Of a stretch of DNA of 64,000 bases, positions 1 through 8,035 are shown piece after piece; position 1 is the first letter of the stretch; the number at the start of each line of letters is the position of its first letter. The notes under the pieces were generated by a model, which worked only from the letters and a program-made list of their open reading frames with translations, was not told where the DNA came from and did not search any database. The DNA lies in contig NZ_CP010407.1 of the NCBI RefSeq assembly GCF_000830005.1, positions 7,700,001 through 7,764,000 of the forward strand, written 5' to 3'. The stretch is from Streptomyces vietnamensis (GTDB lineage: Bacteria > Actinomycetota > Actinomycetes > Streptomycetales > Streptomycetaceae). A program made the position numbers and the translations under genes.

Positions 1-103
1 CCTGGACTGGCTGCGGTACGGAGTGTCGCCGCGCGTCGTGCACCTGACCGAGACGGGCAGGACCGGGGTACGGGAGGCCTTCGCGATCGACATCGCCGAC
101 TGA
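1..103 (+). CDS. C-terminal end of a truncated protein, possibly a winged-helix regulator
   Basis: The frame runs in from before the window and ends at TGA 101-103, leaving 33 residues. The text LTETGRTGVREAFAID resembles the last helix of ArsR/MarR-type winged-helix regulators, where an LT-x-x-GR turn comes before the end. No catalytic or DNA-contact motif can be checked because the rest of the gene lies outside. The functional call is a guess from the last residues; that this is a real gene end is better supported, since codon use matches the neighbours. Confidence 0.4.
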   Translation, partial: LDWLRYGVSPRVVHLTETGRTGVREAFAIDIAD

Positions 104-206
104 ACCCGCCGCGGGCCGTACGGGCCGGCACCTCGGACCGCTGCCCGTCGCCGCACTCGGCTGTTCATCCGATGATCTTGTACGGTCCGGCTGATATTCT
201 CGGTTC

Positions 207-314
207 ATGGTCGGGAATCCGGTGACATCGCAGGCGGCTTCCCGTCCGGCGCCCGTGCGGCGCCGCGGCACGACCGCGTACCTGGAGACGTACGCCCCGA
301 AGCGACGCCGCTAG
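207..314 (+). CDS. Possible 35-residue basic peptide with a leaderless start
   Basis: ATG 207 opens a frame ending at TAG 312-314, just before the TetR gene. The product is short and strongly basic, ending in LETYAPKRRR. A TATTCT hexamer (195-200) lies six bases before the ATG, the spacing expected for leaderless transcription, a layout seen at several other genes here. No Shine-Dalgarno sequence is visible and I do not recognise the peptide. It could equally be noise in the leader region of the regulator gene. Confidence 0.3.
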   Translation: MVGNPVTSQAASRPAPVRRRGTTAYLETYAPKRRR

Positions 315-324
315 GGGATCGGGC

Positions 325-941
325 TTGTCCACGGAACAGGGGCGTCGCAGGGGCCGGCGACCGTCAACGGCCGTACGGCCCCTGAGCGGTTGCTGGACGC
401 GGCCCTGGAGCTCTTCGCGGAGAAGGGCTTCGACGGGACGTCGGTGCAGGACGTCGTGCGCGCCGCGGGGGTCACCAAGGGCGCCATGTACCACTACTTC
501 CCCTCCAAGGACGACCTGCTCCACGAGATCTACCTGCGGGTGCTGCGGATGCAGACCGAGCACCTGGACGCCGTGGTGGCGATGGACCTGCCGGTGGCGG
601 AGCGCGTCCACGCGGCGGTGGTGGACGTCGTGGTGACGACGATCGAGAACATCCAGAGCGCCACGATCTTCTTCCGGTCGCTGCACCAGCTCGCCGAGGA
701 GAACCAGCGGCAGGTGCGCCGCGAGCGCCGCCGCTACCACGAGACCTTCCGCGCGCTCGTCGTCGAGGGGCAGCGCGAGGGCGTGTTCCGCGACGACGTC
801 AGCGCCGAACTGGCCGTCGACTACTGCTTCGGCTCGGTCCACCACCTCCCGATGTGGTGGCGTGAAGGGGGCGAGGCCTCGGCCGACGAGGTCGCCCGTA
901 CCTTCGCCGACCTGTTCATCGCGGGCATCGCGGCCCGCTGA
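325..941 (+). CDS. TetR/AcrR family regulator with an apparent one-base frame break
   Basis: The main frame (390-941) encodes a TetR regulator: an N-terminal helix-turn-helix with AAGVTKGAMYHYFPSK, then a long helical ligand domain, 183 residues from TTG 390. This frame has no ATG, GTG or TTG between an upstream stop (312-314) and 390, and starting at 390 would cut off the normal basic N-terminus. That missing part (STEQGRRRGRRPSTAVRP) is read from TTG 325 in another frame. One extra C in the CCCC run at 379-382 would join them into a standard TetR of about 205 residues. The gene faces the acyl-CoA operon and an inverted repeat in that operon's leader is its likely target. The break may be a real mutation or a base-calling error. 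Confidence 0.75.
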
Positions 942-975
942 CCACGACCGGGGCGTCCCGCGCCCCGCTGTCGAC

Positions 976-989
976 ATGACGTAAGTCAT
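976..989. promoter_or_regulatory. Inverted repeat ATGAC-N4-GTCAT
   Basis: A perfect five-base inverted repeat (ATGAC, GTAA, GTCAT) lies between the TetR gene and the thiolase promoter. It could be a second regulator-binding site. Nothing else in the window matches it. Confidence 0.3.
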
Positions 990-1012
990 CCCGCTCCCAC
1001 CCCCCTTGCCTG

Positions 1013-1042
1013 TTGACGGCTCTCCTCCGCCCGGTGCACAGT
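1013..1042 (+). promoter_or_regulatory. Candidate promoter of the acyl-CoA operon
   Basis: TTGACG (1013-1018) and CACAGT (1037-1042) are separated by 18 bases. The -35 is close to consensus and the -10 keeps the A at position 2 and T at position 6. Transcription from here would place the TAAGC/GCTTA operator just downstream of the start point. The same CACAGT -10 recurs at the ureAB promoter. Confidence 0.4.
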
Positions 1043-1056
1043 GACCCCACCTTGAG

Positions 1057-1070
1057 TAAGCAACCGCTTA
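1057..1070. promoter_or_regulatory. TetR-type operator TAAGC-N4-GCTTA
   Basis: A perfect inverted repeat, TAAGC AACC GCTTA, sits between the candidate promoter and the thiolase ribosome-binding site. AAGC/GCTT palindromes of this kind are common targets of TetR repressors of lipid-degradation genes in actinobacteria. The TetR gene at 325-941 is the obvious candidate binder; this is inferred from position. Confidence 0.55.
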
Positions 1071-1090
1071 GCATGTAAATGGAGGCCCAG

Positions 1091-2317
1091 ATGCCCGAAG
1101 CAGTGATCGTCTCGACGGCCCGGTCCCCGATCGGCCGAGCCGGCAAGGGTTCCCTGAAGGACATGCGCGCCGACGAGCTGACCGTCCAGATGGTCCGGGC
1201 CGCGCTCGCGAAGGTGCCCGAGCTCGACCCCCGCGAGATCACCGACCTGATGCTCGGCTGCGGCCTGCCCGGCGGAGAGCAGGGCTGGAACATGGGGCGC
1301 AACGTCGCCGTGCTCTCGGGATACGACCACCTCCCCGGAACGACGATCACCCGGTACTGCTCGTCCTCCCTGCAGACCACCCGGATGGCGTTCCACGCGA
1401 TCAAGGCCGGAGAGGGCAACGCGTACATCTCCGCCGGTGTCGAGTCGGTCAGCCACTTCCCCAACGGCACCAGCGACCACATCCCGGGCCACGACATCCT
1501 CAACCCGGCCTTCGGCGACGCCGGCAAGCGCACCCACGAGCGCGAGCAGGGCGGCGCGTCCGACTGGACCGACCCCCGCGAGACCGGCGCCCTGCCCGAC
1601 GTCTACATCACCATGGGCCAGACCGCCGAGAACGTGCAGCAGGTCCTCGGCATGTCGCGCGAGGAGCAGGACGCGTTCGCCGTCCGCAGCCAGAACCTCG
1701 CCGTCCAGCGCATCGAGGAGGGCTTCTGGGCCCGCGAGATCACCCCGGTCACGCTCCACGACGGCACCGTCGTCACCGCCGACGACGGCCCGCGCCCCGG
1801 CACCACCCTGGAGGGCGTCAGCGGCCTCAAGCCGGTCTTCCGCCCCGACGGCACCGTGACCGCCGGCAACGCCTGCCCGCTCAACGACGGCGCCGCCGCC
1901 CTGGTGATCATGAGCGACGTCCGGGCCAGGGAGCTCGGCCTCACCCCGCTCGCCCGGATCGTCTCGACGGCCGTCACCGGGCTCTCCCCGGAGATCATGG
2001 GCCTCGGCCCGGTCGAGGCGATCCCGGCCGCCCTGAAGAGCGCCGGCCTCGGCCTCGACGACATCGACCTCTTCGAGATCAACGAGGCGTTCGCCGTGCA
2101 GTCGCTCGGCTCCGCGCAGCAGCTCGGCATCCCGCTGGAGAAGCTCAACGTCAACGGCGGCGCCATCGCCGTCGGCCACCCGTTCGGCATGACCGGCGCC
2201 CGCATCACCGCCACGCTCGTCAACTCGCTCCAGTGGCACGACAAGCAGTTCGGCGTCGAGTCCATGTGCGTCGGCGGCGGCATGGGCATGGCCATGGTCA
2301 TCGAGCGCCTCAGCTGA
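1091..2317 (+). CDS. Acetyl-CoA acyltransferase (thiolase)
   Basis: A full-length thiolase of 408 residues that cleaves 3-oxoacyl-CoA with CoA, or condenses acyl-CoAs, in the cytoplasm. The active-site cysteine lies in TRYCSSSLQTT near residue 90, the histidine in the GGAIAVGHPFGMTGAR block, and the second cysteine in CVGGGMGMA near the C-terminus. ATG 1091 is preferred over ATG 1079 because GGAGG (1081-1085) is five bases upstream of it and overlaps the earlier codon. It is the first gene of a run that continues with SDR, HAD, phosphotransferase and acyl-CoA dehydrogenase genes, so a beta-oxidation role is likely. The acyl chain it acts on cannot be read from sequence. Confidence 0.93.
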   Translation: MPEAVIVSTARSPIGRAGKGSLKDMRADELTVQMVRAALAKVPELDPREITDLMLGCGLPGGEQGWNMGRNVAVLSGYDHLPGTTITRYCSSSLQTTRMAFHAIKAGEGNAYISAGVESVSHFPNGTSDHIPGHDILNPAFGDAGKRTHEREQGGASDWTDPRETGALPDVYITMGQTAENVQQVLGMSREEQDAFAVRSQNLAVQRIEEGFWAREITPVTLHDGTVVTADDGPRPGTTLEGVSGLKPVFRPDGTVTAGNACPLNDGAAALVIMSDVRARELGLTPLARIVSTAVTGLSPEIMGLGPVEAIPAALKSAGLGLDDIDLFEINEAFAVQSLGSAQQLGIPLEKLNVNGGAIAVGHPFGMTGARITATLVNSLQWHDKQFGVESMCVGGGMGMAMVIERLS

Positions 2318-2334
2318 GACGCCTCAGCTGAGAC
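2307..2334 (+). repeat. 14-bp exact tandem duplication across the thiolase stop codon
   Basis: GCCTCAGCTGAGAC occurs at 2307-2320 and again at 2321-2334. The first copy contains the thiolase stop codon; the second lies in the gap before the SDR gene and only lengthens the spacer. It looks like a recent slippage or duplication event. Confidence 0.8.
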
Positions 2335-2349
2335 AGGGAGTACGAAGAC

Positions 2350-3105
2350 ATGAAGCGTTTCGAAGGAAAGACCGCGATCGTCACCGGAGCCAGCCGCGGC
2401 ATCGGCCTGGCCATCGCCGAACGGCTCGTCTCCGAGGGAGCCAGGGTCGTCATCACCGGCCGCACCAAGGAGACGCTCGACCAGGCGGTCGCCGACCTCG
2501 GCGGCCCCGCCCACGCGCTCGGCGTCACCGGCAAGGCCGCCGACCCCGCCCACCAGGCCGACACCGTCCGCCGGGCGATCGAGACGTTCGGCAGCGTCGA
2601 CCTGCTGGTGAACAACACCGGCGTCAACCCGGTGTACGGCCCGATGGTCGAGCTCGACCTGGAGGCCGCCCGCAAGATCGTCGAGACCAACTGCCTGGCC
2701 GCGCTCTCCTGGATCCAGCACGTCCACGGGGCGTGGATGAAGGAGCACGGCGGCTCGATCGTCAACGTCGCCTCGGTCTCCGGCGTCAAGCCGGCGCCCA
2801 TGATCGGCATGTACGGCGCGAGCAAGGCGATGCTGCTCTCGATGACCGAGCTCCTGGCCGTCGAGCTGGGACCGGACATCCGGGTCAACGCGATCGCGCC
2901 GGCCGTCGTCAAGACGAAGTTCGCCACCGCCCTGTACGAGGGACGTGAGCAGGAGCTCGCGAACGCCTACCCGCTCAAGCGGCTCGGCGAGCCCGAGGAC
3001 ATCGGCAGCGTCGTCGCCTTCCTGCTCTCCGCGGACGCCGCCTGGCTCACCGGCCAGAACGTCGTCATCGACGGAGGCGTCACGCTCGTGGCAGCGGCCT
3101 CGTGA
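2350..3105 (+). CDS. SDR family oxidoreductase (3-oxoacyl reductase-like)
   Basis: A classical short-chain dehydrogenase of 251 residues. The Rossmann cofactor loop is TGASRGIG near residue 14, the NNTG motif follows at about 93-96, the catalytic serine is in NVASVSG, and the Tyr-x3-Lys pair is in YGASK. The C-terminus (TGQNVVIDGGVTL) is typical of FabG-like enzymes. It probably interconverts 3-hydroxyacyl- and 3-oxoacyl-CoA using NAD(P)H in the same pathway as the upstream thiolase. It starts at ATG 2350, and its TGA overlaps the GTG of the next gene. The substrate is inferred from context only. Confidence 0.9.
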   Translation: MKRFEGKTAIVTGASRGIGLAIAERLVSEGARVVITGRTKETLDQAVADLGGPAHALGVTGKAADPAHQADTVRRAIETFGSVDLLVNNTGVNPVYGPMVELDLEAARKIVETNCLAALSWIQHVHGAWMKEHGGSIVNVASVSGVKPAPMIGMYGASKAMLLSMTELLAVELGPDIRVNAIAPAVVKTKFATALYEGREQELANAYPLKRLGEPEDIGSVVAFLLSADAAWLTGQNVVIDGGVTLVAAAS

Positions 3106-3791
3106 CCGCCTCCGGGCAGGGACGGGCACCGGCCGCAGCGGTCGAGGCCGTCGTCCTCGACTACGGCGGCGTGCTCACCCGGCCCGTCAAGGAGTCGATC
3201 GCGGCCTGGATCGAGGCCGACGGCATCGACCCGCAGTCCTTCTCCCGGACCCTCAAGGCCTGGATGTCCCGCGGCGCGCCCGCCGGCACTCCGGTCCACC
3301 GTCTGGAGACCGGCGAGCTGACCGTCGCGGAGTTCGACGCCCTGCTCGCCGCGGAGCTCACGACGACCGACGGCCGGCCGGTCGACCCGGTCGGCGTGCT
3401 GTCCCGGCTCTTCGCCGGGATGCGCCCCGACCCGGAGATGTTCGAGCTCGTCGAGGAGCTGCGCGAGCTCGGCGTCCGGGTCGCGCTGCTCTCCAACAGC
3501 TGGGGCAACACCTACCCGCGCGAGCGGATCGACGGACTGTTCGACCCCGTCGTCATCTCCGGCGAGGTCGGCCTGCGCAAGCCGCAGGCCCCGATCTACG
3601 AGCTGACCCTGACGCGCCTCGGCGTCCCCGCCGGGAGCGCCCTCTTCCTCGACGACGCCGAGCCCAACGTCCTCGGCGCGCGAGCCGTCGGGATGCGGGC
3701 CCACCTGCACGTCGACGCCCCGTCCACCCGCGCGGCGCTCGCCGCGCTCGTCCCGGGGCTGCGCCCCACGCCGAACGGAGCCCCCGTATGA
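3102..3791 (+). CDS. HAD family hydrolase (ACAD10/epoxide hydrolase N-domain-like)
   Basis: This 229-residue protein carries the HAD motifs in order: DYGGVLT (nucleophile Asp), LLSNSWGN (motif II Ser), the lysine in GLRKPQAP, and LFLDDAEPN (metal-binding acids). The start is GTG 3102, overlapping the SDR stop by four bases. In vertebrate ACAD10 a HAD domain, an aminoglycoside-phosphotransferase-like domain and an acyl-CoA dehydrogenase domain are fused in this order; here the same three activities are separate genes in one operon. A role in phosphorylation and dephosphorylation of 4-hydroxyacyl-CoAs is therefore an attractive inference. Confidence 0.85.
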   Translation: MTASGQGRAPAAAVEAVVLDYGGVLTRPVKESIAAWIEADGIDPQSFSRTLKAWMSRGAPAGTPVHRLETGELTVAEFDALLAAELTTTDGRPVDPVGVLSRLFAGMRPDPEMFELVEELRELGVRVALLSNSWGNTYPRERIDGLFDPVVISGEVGLRKPQAPIYELTLTRLGVPAGSALFLDDAEPNVLGARAVGMRAHLHVDAPSTRAALAALVPGLRPTPNGAPV

Positions 3792-3883
3792 CCACCCCAC
3801 GGACGTTCGACGGCATCGTCGAGCTCGAGGGCGGCGACAAGCCGGTGTGCGTGGCCGACACCGTCACCGTGGTGGTGCCGTGA
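3788..3883 (+). pseudogene. 31-residue relic of a MaoC-type dehydratase, still in the overlapped operon
   Basis: ATG 3788 overlaps the HAD stop (ATGA), and the relic's TGA overlaps GTG 3880 of the next gene (GTGA), so the frame is placed exactly like a real operon gene. Its product, with VELEGGDKPVCVADTVTV, matches the C-terminal strand of MaoC-like enoyl-CoA hydratases, which usually run to about 150 residues. The hotdog fold and the Asp/His catalytic region are missing. The simplest reading is an in-frame deletion that left the C-terminus and both translational couplings. It may now serve only to carry ribosomes to the next gene. Confidence 0.6.
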
Positions 3884-4914
3884 CGACCGGCCGCTCTTCG
3901 TCCACGCCGGGCCTCGACCTGGACGGGCTCGGCGGCTGGCTCGGCGCCCACGTCCCCGGTGCCGGCTCCGACCTGTCGGCGACGCTGGTCGCCGGGGGCA
4001 AGTCCAACCTGACCTACCGGGTCACCGACGGCACCACCACCTGGATCGTCCGCCGACCGCCCCTCGGCCACGTCCTCGCCACCGCCCACGACATGGGCCG
4101 CGAGTACCGCGTGATGAGCGCCCTGCGCGACACCGCGGTCCCGGTGCCGCGCACGTACGGCTTCTGCGACGACCCCGAGGTCCTGGGAGCGCCGTTCTAC
4201 GTGATGGCGTGCTGCGCGGGGACCCCGTACCGGCTCGCCTCCGAGCTCGTCCCCCTCGGCGAGCAGCGCACCCGGCTGATCTCGGAGCGGCTCGTCGACA
4301 CCCTCGTCACGCTGCACCAGGTGGACCCGGCGGCCGTCGGTCTCGCCGACTTCGGGCGCCCCGAGGGCTATCTGGAGCGCCAGGTCCGCCGCTGGAGGAA
4401 ACAGCTCGACGCCTCGTACAGCAGGGACCTCCCGGCAGCCGACGAGCTCTACCGCCGGCTCGCCGCCGACGTCCCCACGGAGTCGGGCAGCGGCATCGTC
4501 CACGGCGACTACCGGCTCGACAACCTGCTGGTCGACGAGGACGACCGGGTGACGGCCGTGCTCGACTGGGAGATGGCCACGCTCGGCGACCCCCTGTCCG
4601 ACCTCGCGCTGATGGCCGTCTACAACCGGCTCGGCGAGGTCGTCGGCGACGCAGGCGTCAGCACCGTCGCGGGCGCGCCCGGCTGCCTCACCGAGGCCGA
4701 GACGATCGAGCGGTACGCCGCGGGCAGCGGCCGTGACCTGTCCCGGTTCGGCTTCCACCTCGGCCTGGCCGCGTTCAAGCTCGCCGTGATCATCGAGGGC
4801 ATCCACTACCGCCACCGCAGCGGCCACACGGTCGGGGACGGCTTCGAGACCCTCGGCGAGGCCGTCGATCCACTGCTCGACGCCGGCCTTTCCGCACTGA
4901 AGGAGACGTACTGA
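3880..4914 (+). CDS. ACAD10/APH-like phosphotransferase
   Basis: A protein of 344 residues from GTG 3880, in the aminoglycoside phosphotransferase fold family. The ATP-binding lobe includes [10 protein letters not shown], the catalytic loop is HGDYRLDN (near residue 208) and the metal-binding [14 protein letters not shown] follows about 20 residues later. Homologues next to acyl-CoA dehydrogenases are usually not drug-resistance enzymes but ACAD10-like kinases acting on hydroxyacyl-CoAs. Its position between HAD and acyl-CoA dehydrogenase genes supports that reading. It overlaps the next gene by one base (TGATG), and AAGGAG upstream of that junction serves as the ribosome-binding site. Confidence 0.88.
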   Translation: MTTGRSSSTPGLDLDGLGGWLGAHVPGAGSDLSATLVAGGKSNLTYRVTDGTTTWIVRRPPLGHVLATAHDMGREYRVMSALRDTAVPVPRTYGFCDDPEVLGAPFYVMACCAGTPYRLASELVPLGEQRTRLISERLVDTLVTLHQVDPAAVGLADFGRPEGYLERQVRRWRKQLDASYSRDLPAADELYRRLAADVPTESGSGIVHGDYRLDNLLVDEDDRVTAVLDWEMATLGDPLSDLALMAVYNRLGEVVGDAGVSTVAGAPGCLTEAETIERYAAGSGRDLSRFGFHLGLAAFKLAVIIEGIHYRHRSGHTVGDGFETLGEAVDPLLDAGLSALKETY

Positions 4915-6173
4915 TGGAATTCCGGTTCGACACCAGGACCGAGGAGCTGCGCGCGTCCCTGCTCGAGTTCATGGACCGGCACGTGTACCCGGCCGAGGCG
5001 GTCTTCCACGAGCAGCAGGCGGAGCTCGAGGACCCCTGGGCCTGGGACTCGGTCCCGGTCCTCCAGGAGCTGCGGACCGAGGCCCGCAAGCGGGGCCTGT
5101 GGAACCTCTTCCTGCCGGGGGAGGAGGGCGGGGGCCTGACGAACCTCCAGTACGCCCCGCTGGCGGAGATCAGCGGGCGCAGCCTGCACCTCGCGCCCCC
5201 GGCGATGAACTGCGCGGCGCCGGACACCGGCAACATGGAGGTGCTGCACATGTTCGGCACCCCGGAGCAGAAGAAGCGCCTGCTGGAACCGCTGCTCGCC
5301 GGTGAGATCCGCTCGGCGTTCGCGATGACCGAGCCGAACGTCGCCTCCTCCGACGCCACCAACATCGGCACGTCGATCGTCCGTGACGGCGACGAGTACG
5401 TGATCAACGGCAGCAAGTGGTGGATCACGGGGGCGATGAACCCCAACGCGAAGATCTTCATCGTGATGGGCAAGACCGACCCGGGCGCCGAGCGGCACCG
5501 CCGGCAGTCGATGATCCTCGTCGAGCGGGACACCCCCGGCTTCGAGATCCACCGGGGCATGGAGGTCTTCGGTTACGACGACCGCGAGCACGGCGGTCAC
5601 GCCGAGCTGACCTTCACCGACGTACGGGTGCCTGCGGCGAACCTGATCGGCGGCGAGGGCGACGGCTTCGCCATCGCCCAGGCGCGCCTCGGCCCGGGCC
5701 GGATCCACCACTGCATGCGCTCGATCGGCATCGCCGAGCGGGCCGTCGAGCTGATGTGCGCCCGCGCCGAGGAACGCGTCGCCTTCGGCAGGCCGATCGC
5801 CGATCAGGGCGTCATCCGCGACTGGATCGCCGAATCGCGCATCCGCATCGAGCAGTTGAGGCTGCTCGTGCTCAAGACCGCGTGGCTGATGGACACCGTC
5901 GGCAACAAGGGCGCGCACGCCGAGATCCAGGCCATCAAGATCGCGACCCCGTCGACGGTGCAGTGGATCCTCGACAAGGCGATCCAGGTCCACGGGGCCG
6001 GCGGTCTTTCCCAGGACTTCGTGCTGGCCAACATGTACGCCCACATCCGCACCCTGCGGTTCGCCGACGGCCCGGACGAGGTCCACAGGAACGCCCTGGC
6101 GAAGAGCGAGCTGCGGCAGCAGGCGAAGGCGCGCGCGGCGCGGGCGTCGATGGCGCCCGACGGCCACGCGTAG
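4914..6173 (+). CDS. Acyl-CoA dehydrogenase
   Basis: A flavin-dependent dehydrogenase of 419 residues that introduces a 2,3-double bond into acyl-CoA. The text [17 protein letters not shown] is the FAD/substrate loop, WWITGAMNP the following strand, [13 protein letters not shown] the start of the C-terminal helical domain, and [12 protein letters not shown] the nucleotide-binding segment. The protein is slightly longer than classical short-chain enzymes and resembles the ACAD10/11 branch. It is the last gene of the operon, followed by 337 bases without a gene. The electron acceptor (ETF) is not encoded nearby. Confidence 0.93.
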   Translation: MEFRFDTRTEELRASLLEFMDRHVYPAEAVFHEQQAELEDPWAWDSVPVLQELRTEARKRGLWNLFLPGEEGGGLTNLQYAPLAEISGRSLHLAPPAMNCAAPDTGNMEVLHMFGTPEQKKRLLEPLLAGEIRSAFAMTEPNVASSDATNIGTSIVRDGDEYVINGSKWWITGAMNPNAKIFIVMGKTDPGAERHRRQSMILVERDTPGFEIHRGMEVFGYDDREHGGHAELTFTDVRVPAANLIGGEGDGFAIAQARLGPGRIHHCMRSIGIAERAVELMCARAEERVAFGRPIADQGVIRDWIAESRIRIEQLRLLVLKTAWLMDTVGNKGAHAEIQAIKIATPSTVQWILDKAIQVHGAGGLSQDFVLANMYAHIRTLRFADGPDEVHRNALAKSELRQQAKARAARASMAPDGHA

Positions 6174-6510
6174 GACGAGGACCCGTGCCCCGTTCCTGAT
6201 GTCCGACGGGGCGGAGAGCGTAGGAGCGCGACGAGTCGCTCGTCAATATGAGCTATCCCCTTTGGACCGCCGGTGTCGTGAGGAGACCGGGGACCCCTAA
6301 CGTGAGCCCATCCTCGACCAGGGGCCCCGGTGAGTTCGCCGTGCCGCGGAGCGGTCACTCGCGATGGGTAGGTGCAGTGGTGTGGCATGACACCGCCGGC
6401 ACGCTTCCGGTCGACGTGGGAGCGGACCGCTTCTGATCAGGTCGAGACTCGAATCAGAGTCGAAGTAGAGAACAGTCGTCGACGGCAACTGCAGCGAACG
6501 GAGAACACTC
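6174..6510 (+). other. Intergenic leader region of the transhydrogenase operon
   Basis: I find no convincing gene here. An open frame at 6248-6436 has no ribosome-binding site and unremarkable composition. An inverted repeat GACTC-N6-GAGTC (6446-6461) lies about 50 bases before the pntA start and could be a regulator site. CGGAGAA just before GTG 6511 is the ribosome-binding site for pntA. Confidence 0.5.
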
Positions 6511-8034
6511 GTGATTGTCGGAGTCCTCAAGGAAGCGCGGGCAGGTGAGAACCGCGTCTCGGCCACACCGGCCACGATCGAACCGATCCGCAAGCTGGGG
6601 TACGAGGTGGTCGTCGACTCCGGCGCGGGTGTCGCGGCGGGCTTCACCGACAGCGCCTATGAGGCCGCCGGTGCGACCGTCGGAGACGCGGCGGCCGCGG
6701 ACGTGGTCCTCGGGGTCAACGCCCCGAGTCCCGCTCAGCTGGACGCGGTACGGCCGGAGGCGACGGTGATCGCGCTGTTCGCCCCGGCGTTCGACCCCGC
6801 GATGGTCGAGGAGCTGGGCCGCCGGCCGTTCACGGCGCTGTCGATGGACGCCGTGCCGCGCATCAGCCGGGCACAGTCAATGGACGTGCTGTCGTCGATG
6901 GCGAACATCGCCGGCTACCGGGCCGTCATCGAGGCCGCGCACGAGTTCGGGCGGTTCTTCACCGGCCAGGTGACCGCGGCGGGCAAGGTGCCGCCGGCGA
7001 AGGTGCTGGTCGCGGGCGCCGGTGTCGCGGGTCTGGCCGCGATCGGTGCGGCGGGCTCGCTCGGCGCGATCGTACGGGCGACCGACCCGCGGCCCGAGGT
7101 GGCCGACCAGGTCCGGTCGCTGGGCGGCGACTACCTGTCGATCGAGTCCCCCGAGGTCGAGGTCTCGAAGACGGGCTACGCCAAGGAGATGGGCGACGAC
7201 TACAAGGCCCGCGAGGTCGAGCTCTACGCCGCGCAGTGCCGTGAGGTCGACATCGTCATCACCACCGCGCTGATCCCCGGGCGCCCCGCGCCGACGCTGA
7301 TCACCGCGGAGATGGTCGCGAGCATGAAGCCGGGCTCGGTGATCGTCGACATGGCCGCCGCCAACGGCGGCAACGTCGTCGGCACCGTGAAGGGCGAGAA
7401 GATCGTCACCGAGAACGGCGTGACGATCATCGGCTACACCGATCTGGCCGGCCGGCTGCCGGCGCAGGCCTCGCAGCTGTACGGCACGAACCTCGTGAAC
7501 CTGCTGAAGCTGATGACGCCGGACAAGGACGGCTGCCTGGTCCTCGACTGGGACGACCCGGTGCAGCGCTCGATCACCGTCGTACGCGAGGGCGAGTCGG
7601 CGTGGCCGCCCCCGCCGGTGCAGGTCTCGGCGGCCCCGGCCCCCGCGGCGGCGGCCGAGGCGAAGCCCTCGCCGGTGAAGGTGCCGATGACGGCGAAGCA
7701 GAGGTTCGGCGGTGTGGCCGTCGCCGCGCTGGCGCTGTTCCTCGCCGCCGGGTTCGCGCCGGCGGCGCTGCTGCCCCATGTGACGGTCTTCGTCCTCGCG
7801 ATCGTGATCGGGTACTACGTGATCGGCCATGTGCACCACGCACTGCACACGCCGCTCATGTCGGTGACGAACGCCATCTCCGGGATCATCGTCGTCGGTG
7901 CCCTCCTGCAGATCGGGCATTCGAGCACGGCGGTCACGGTGCTGTCGTCCGTGGCGATCCTTCTGGCCAGTATCAACGTCTTCGGCGGCTTCGCGGTGAC
8001 GCGTCGCATGCTCGCCATGTTCAACCGGAGCTGA
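6511..8034 (+). CDS. pntA: NAD(P) transhydrogenase subunit alpha
   Basis: A protein of 507 residues, matching the single-chain E. coli-type alpha subunit. The N-terminal two-thirds is the NAD(H)-binding domain I, beginning [20 protein letters not shown], with [22 protein letters not shown] as the nucleotide fold (about 165-186). A proline/alanine-rich linker near 370-390 leads to four C-terminal membrane helices (about 400-500) that form half of the proton channel. Together with PntB it couples hydride transfer from NADH to NADP+ with proton entry and supplies NADPH. GTG 6511 is the start; pntB begins one base after the stop. Confidence 0.95.
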   Translation: MIVGVLKEARAGENRVSATPATIEPIRKLGYEVVVDSGAGVAAGFTDSAYEAAGATVGDAAAADVVLGVNAPSPAQLDAVRPEATVIALFAPAFDPAMVEELGRRPFTALSMDAVPRISRAQSMDVLSSMANIAGYRAVIEAAHEFGRFFTGQVTAAGKVPPAKVLVAGAGVAGLAAIGAAGSLGAIVRATDPRPEVADQVRSLGGDYLSIESPEVEVSKTGYAKEMGDDYKAREVELYAAQCREVDIVITTALIPGRPAPTLITAEMVASMKPGSVIVDMAAANGGNVVGTVKGEKIVTENGVTIIGYTDLAGRLPAQASQLYGTNLVNLLKLMTPDKDGCLVLDWDDPVQRSITVVREGESAWPPPPVQVSAAPAPAAAAEAKPSPVKVPMTAKQRFGGVAVAALALFLAAGFAPAALLPHVTVFVLAIVIGYYVIGHVHHALHTPLMSVTNAISGIIVVGALLQIGHSSTAVTVLSSVAILLASINVFGGFAVTRRMLAMFNRS

Positions 8035-8035
8035 C

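Noticed and set aside
3880..4914. Aminoglycoside resistance gene
   Set aside because: The fold matches, but the operon is acyl-CoA metabolism and the sequence fits the ACAD10-like branch.
6248..6436. 62-codon open frame between the acyl-CoA dehydrogenase and pntA
   Set aside because: No ribosome-binding site, no recognisable motif, and it fills the expected promoter region.
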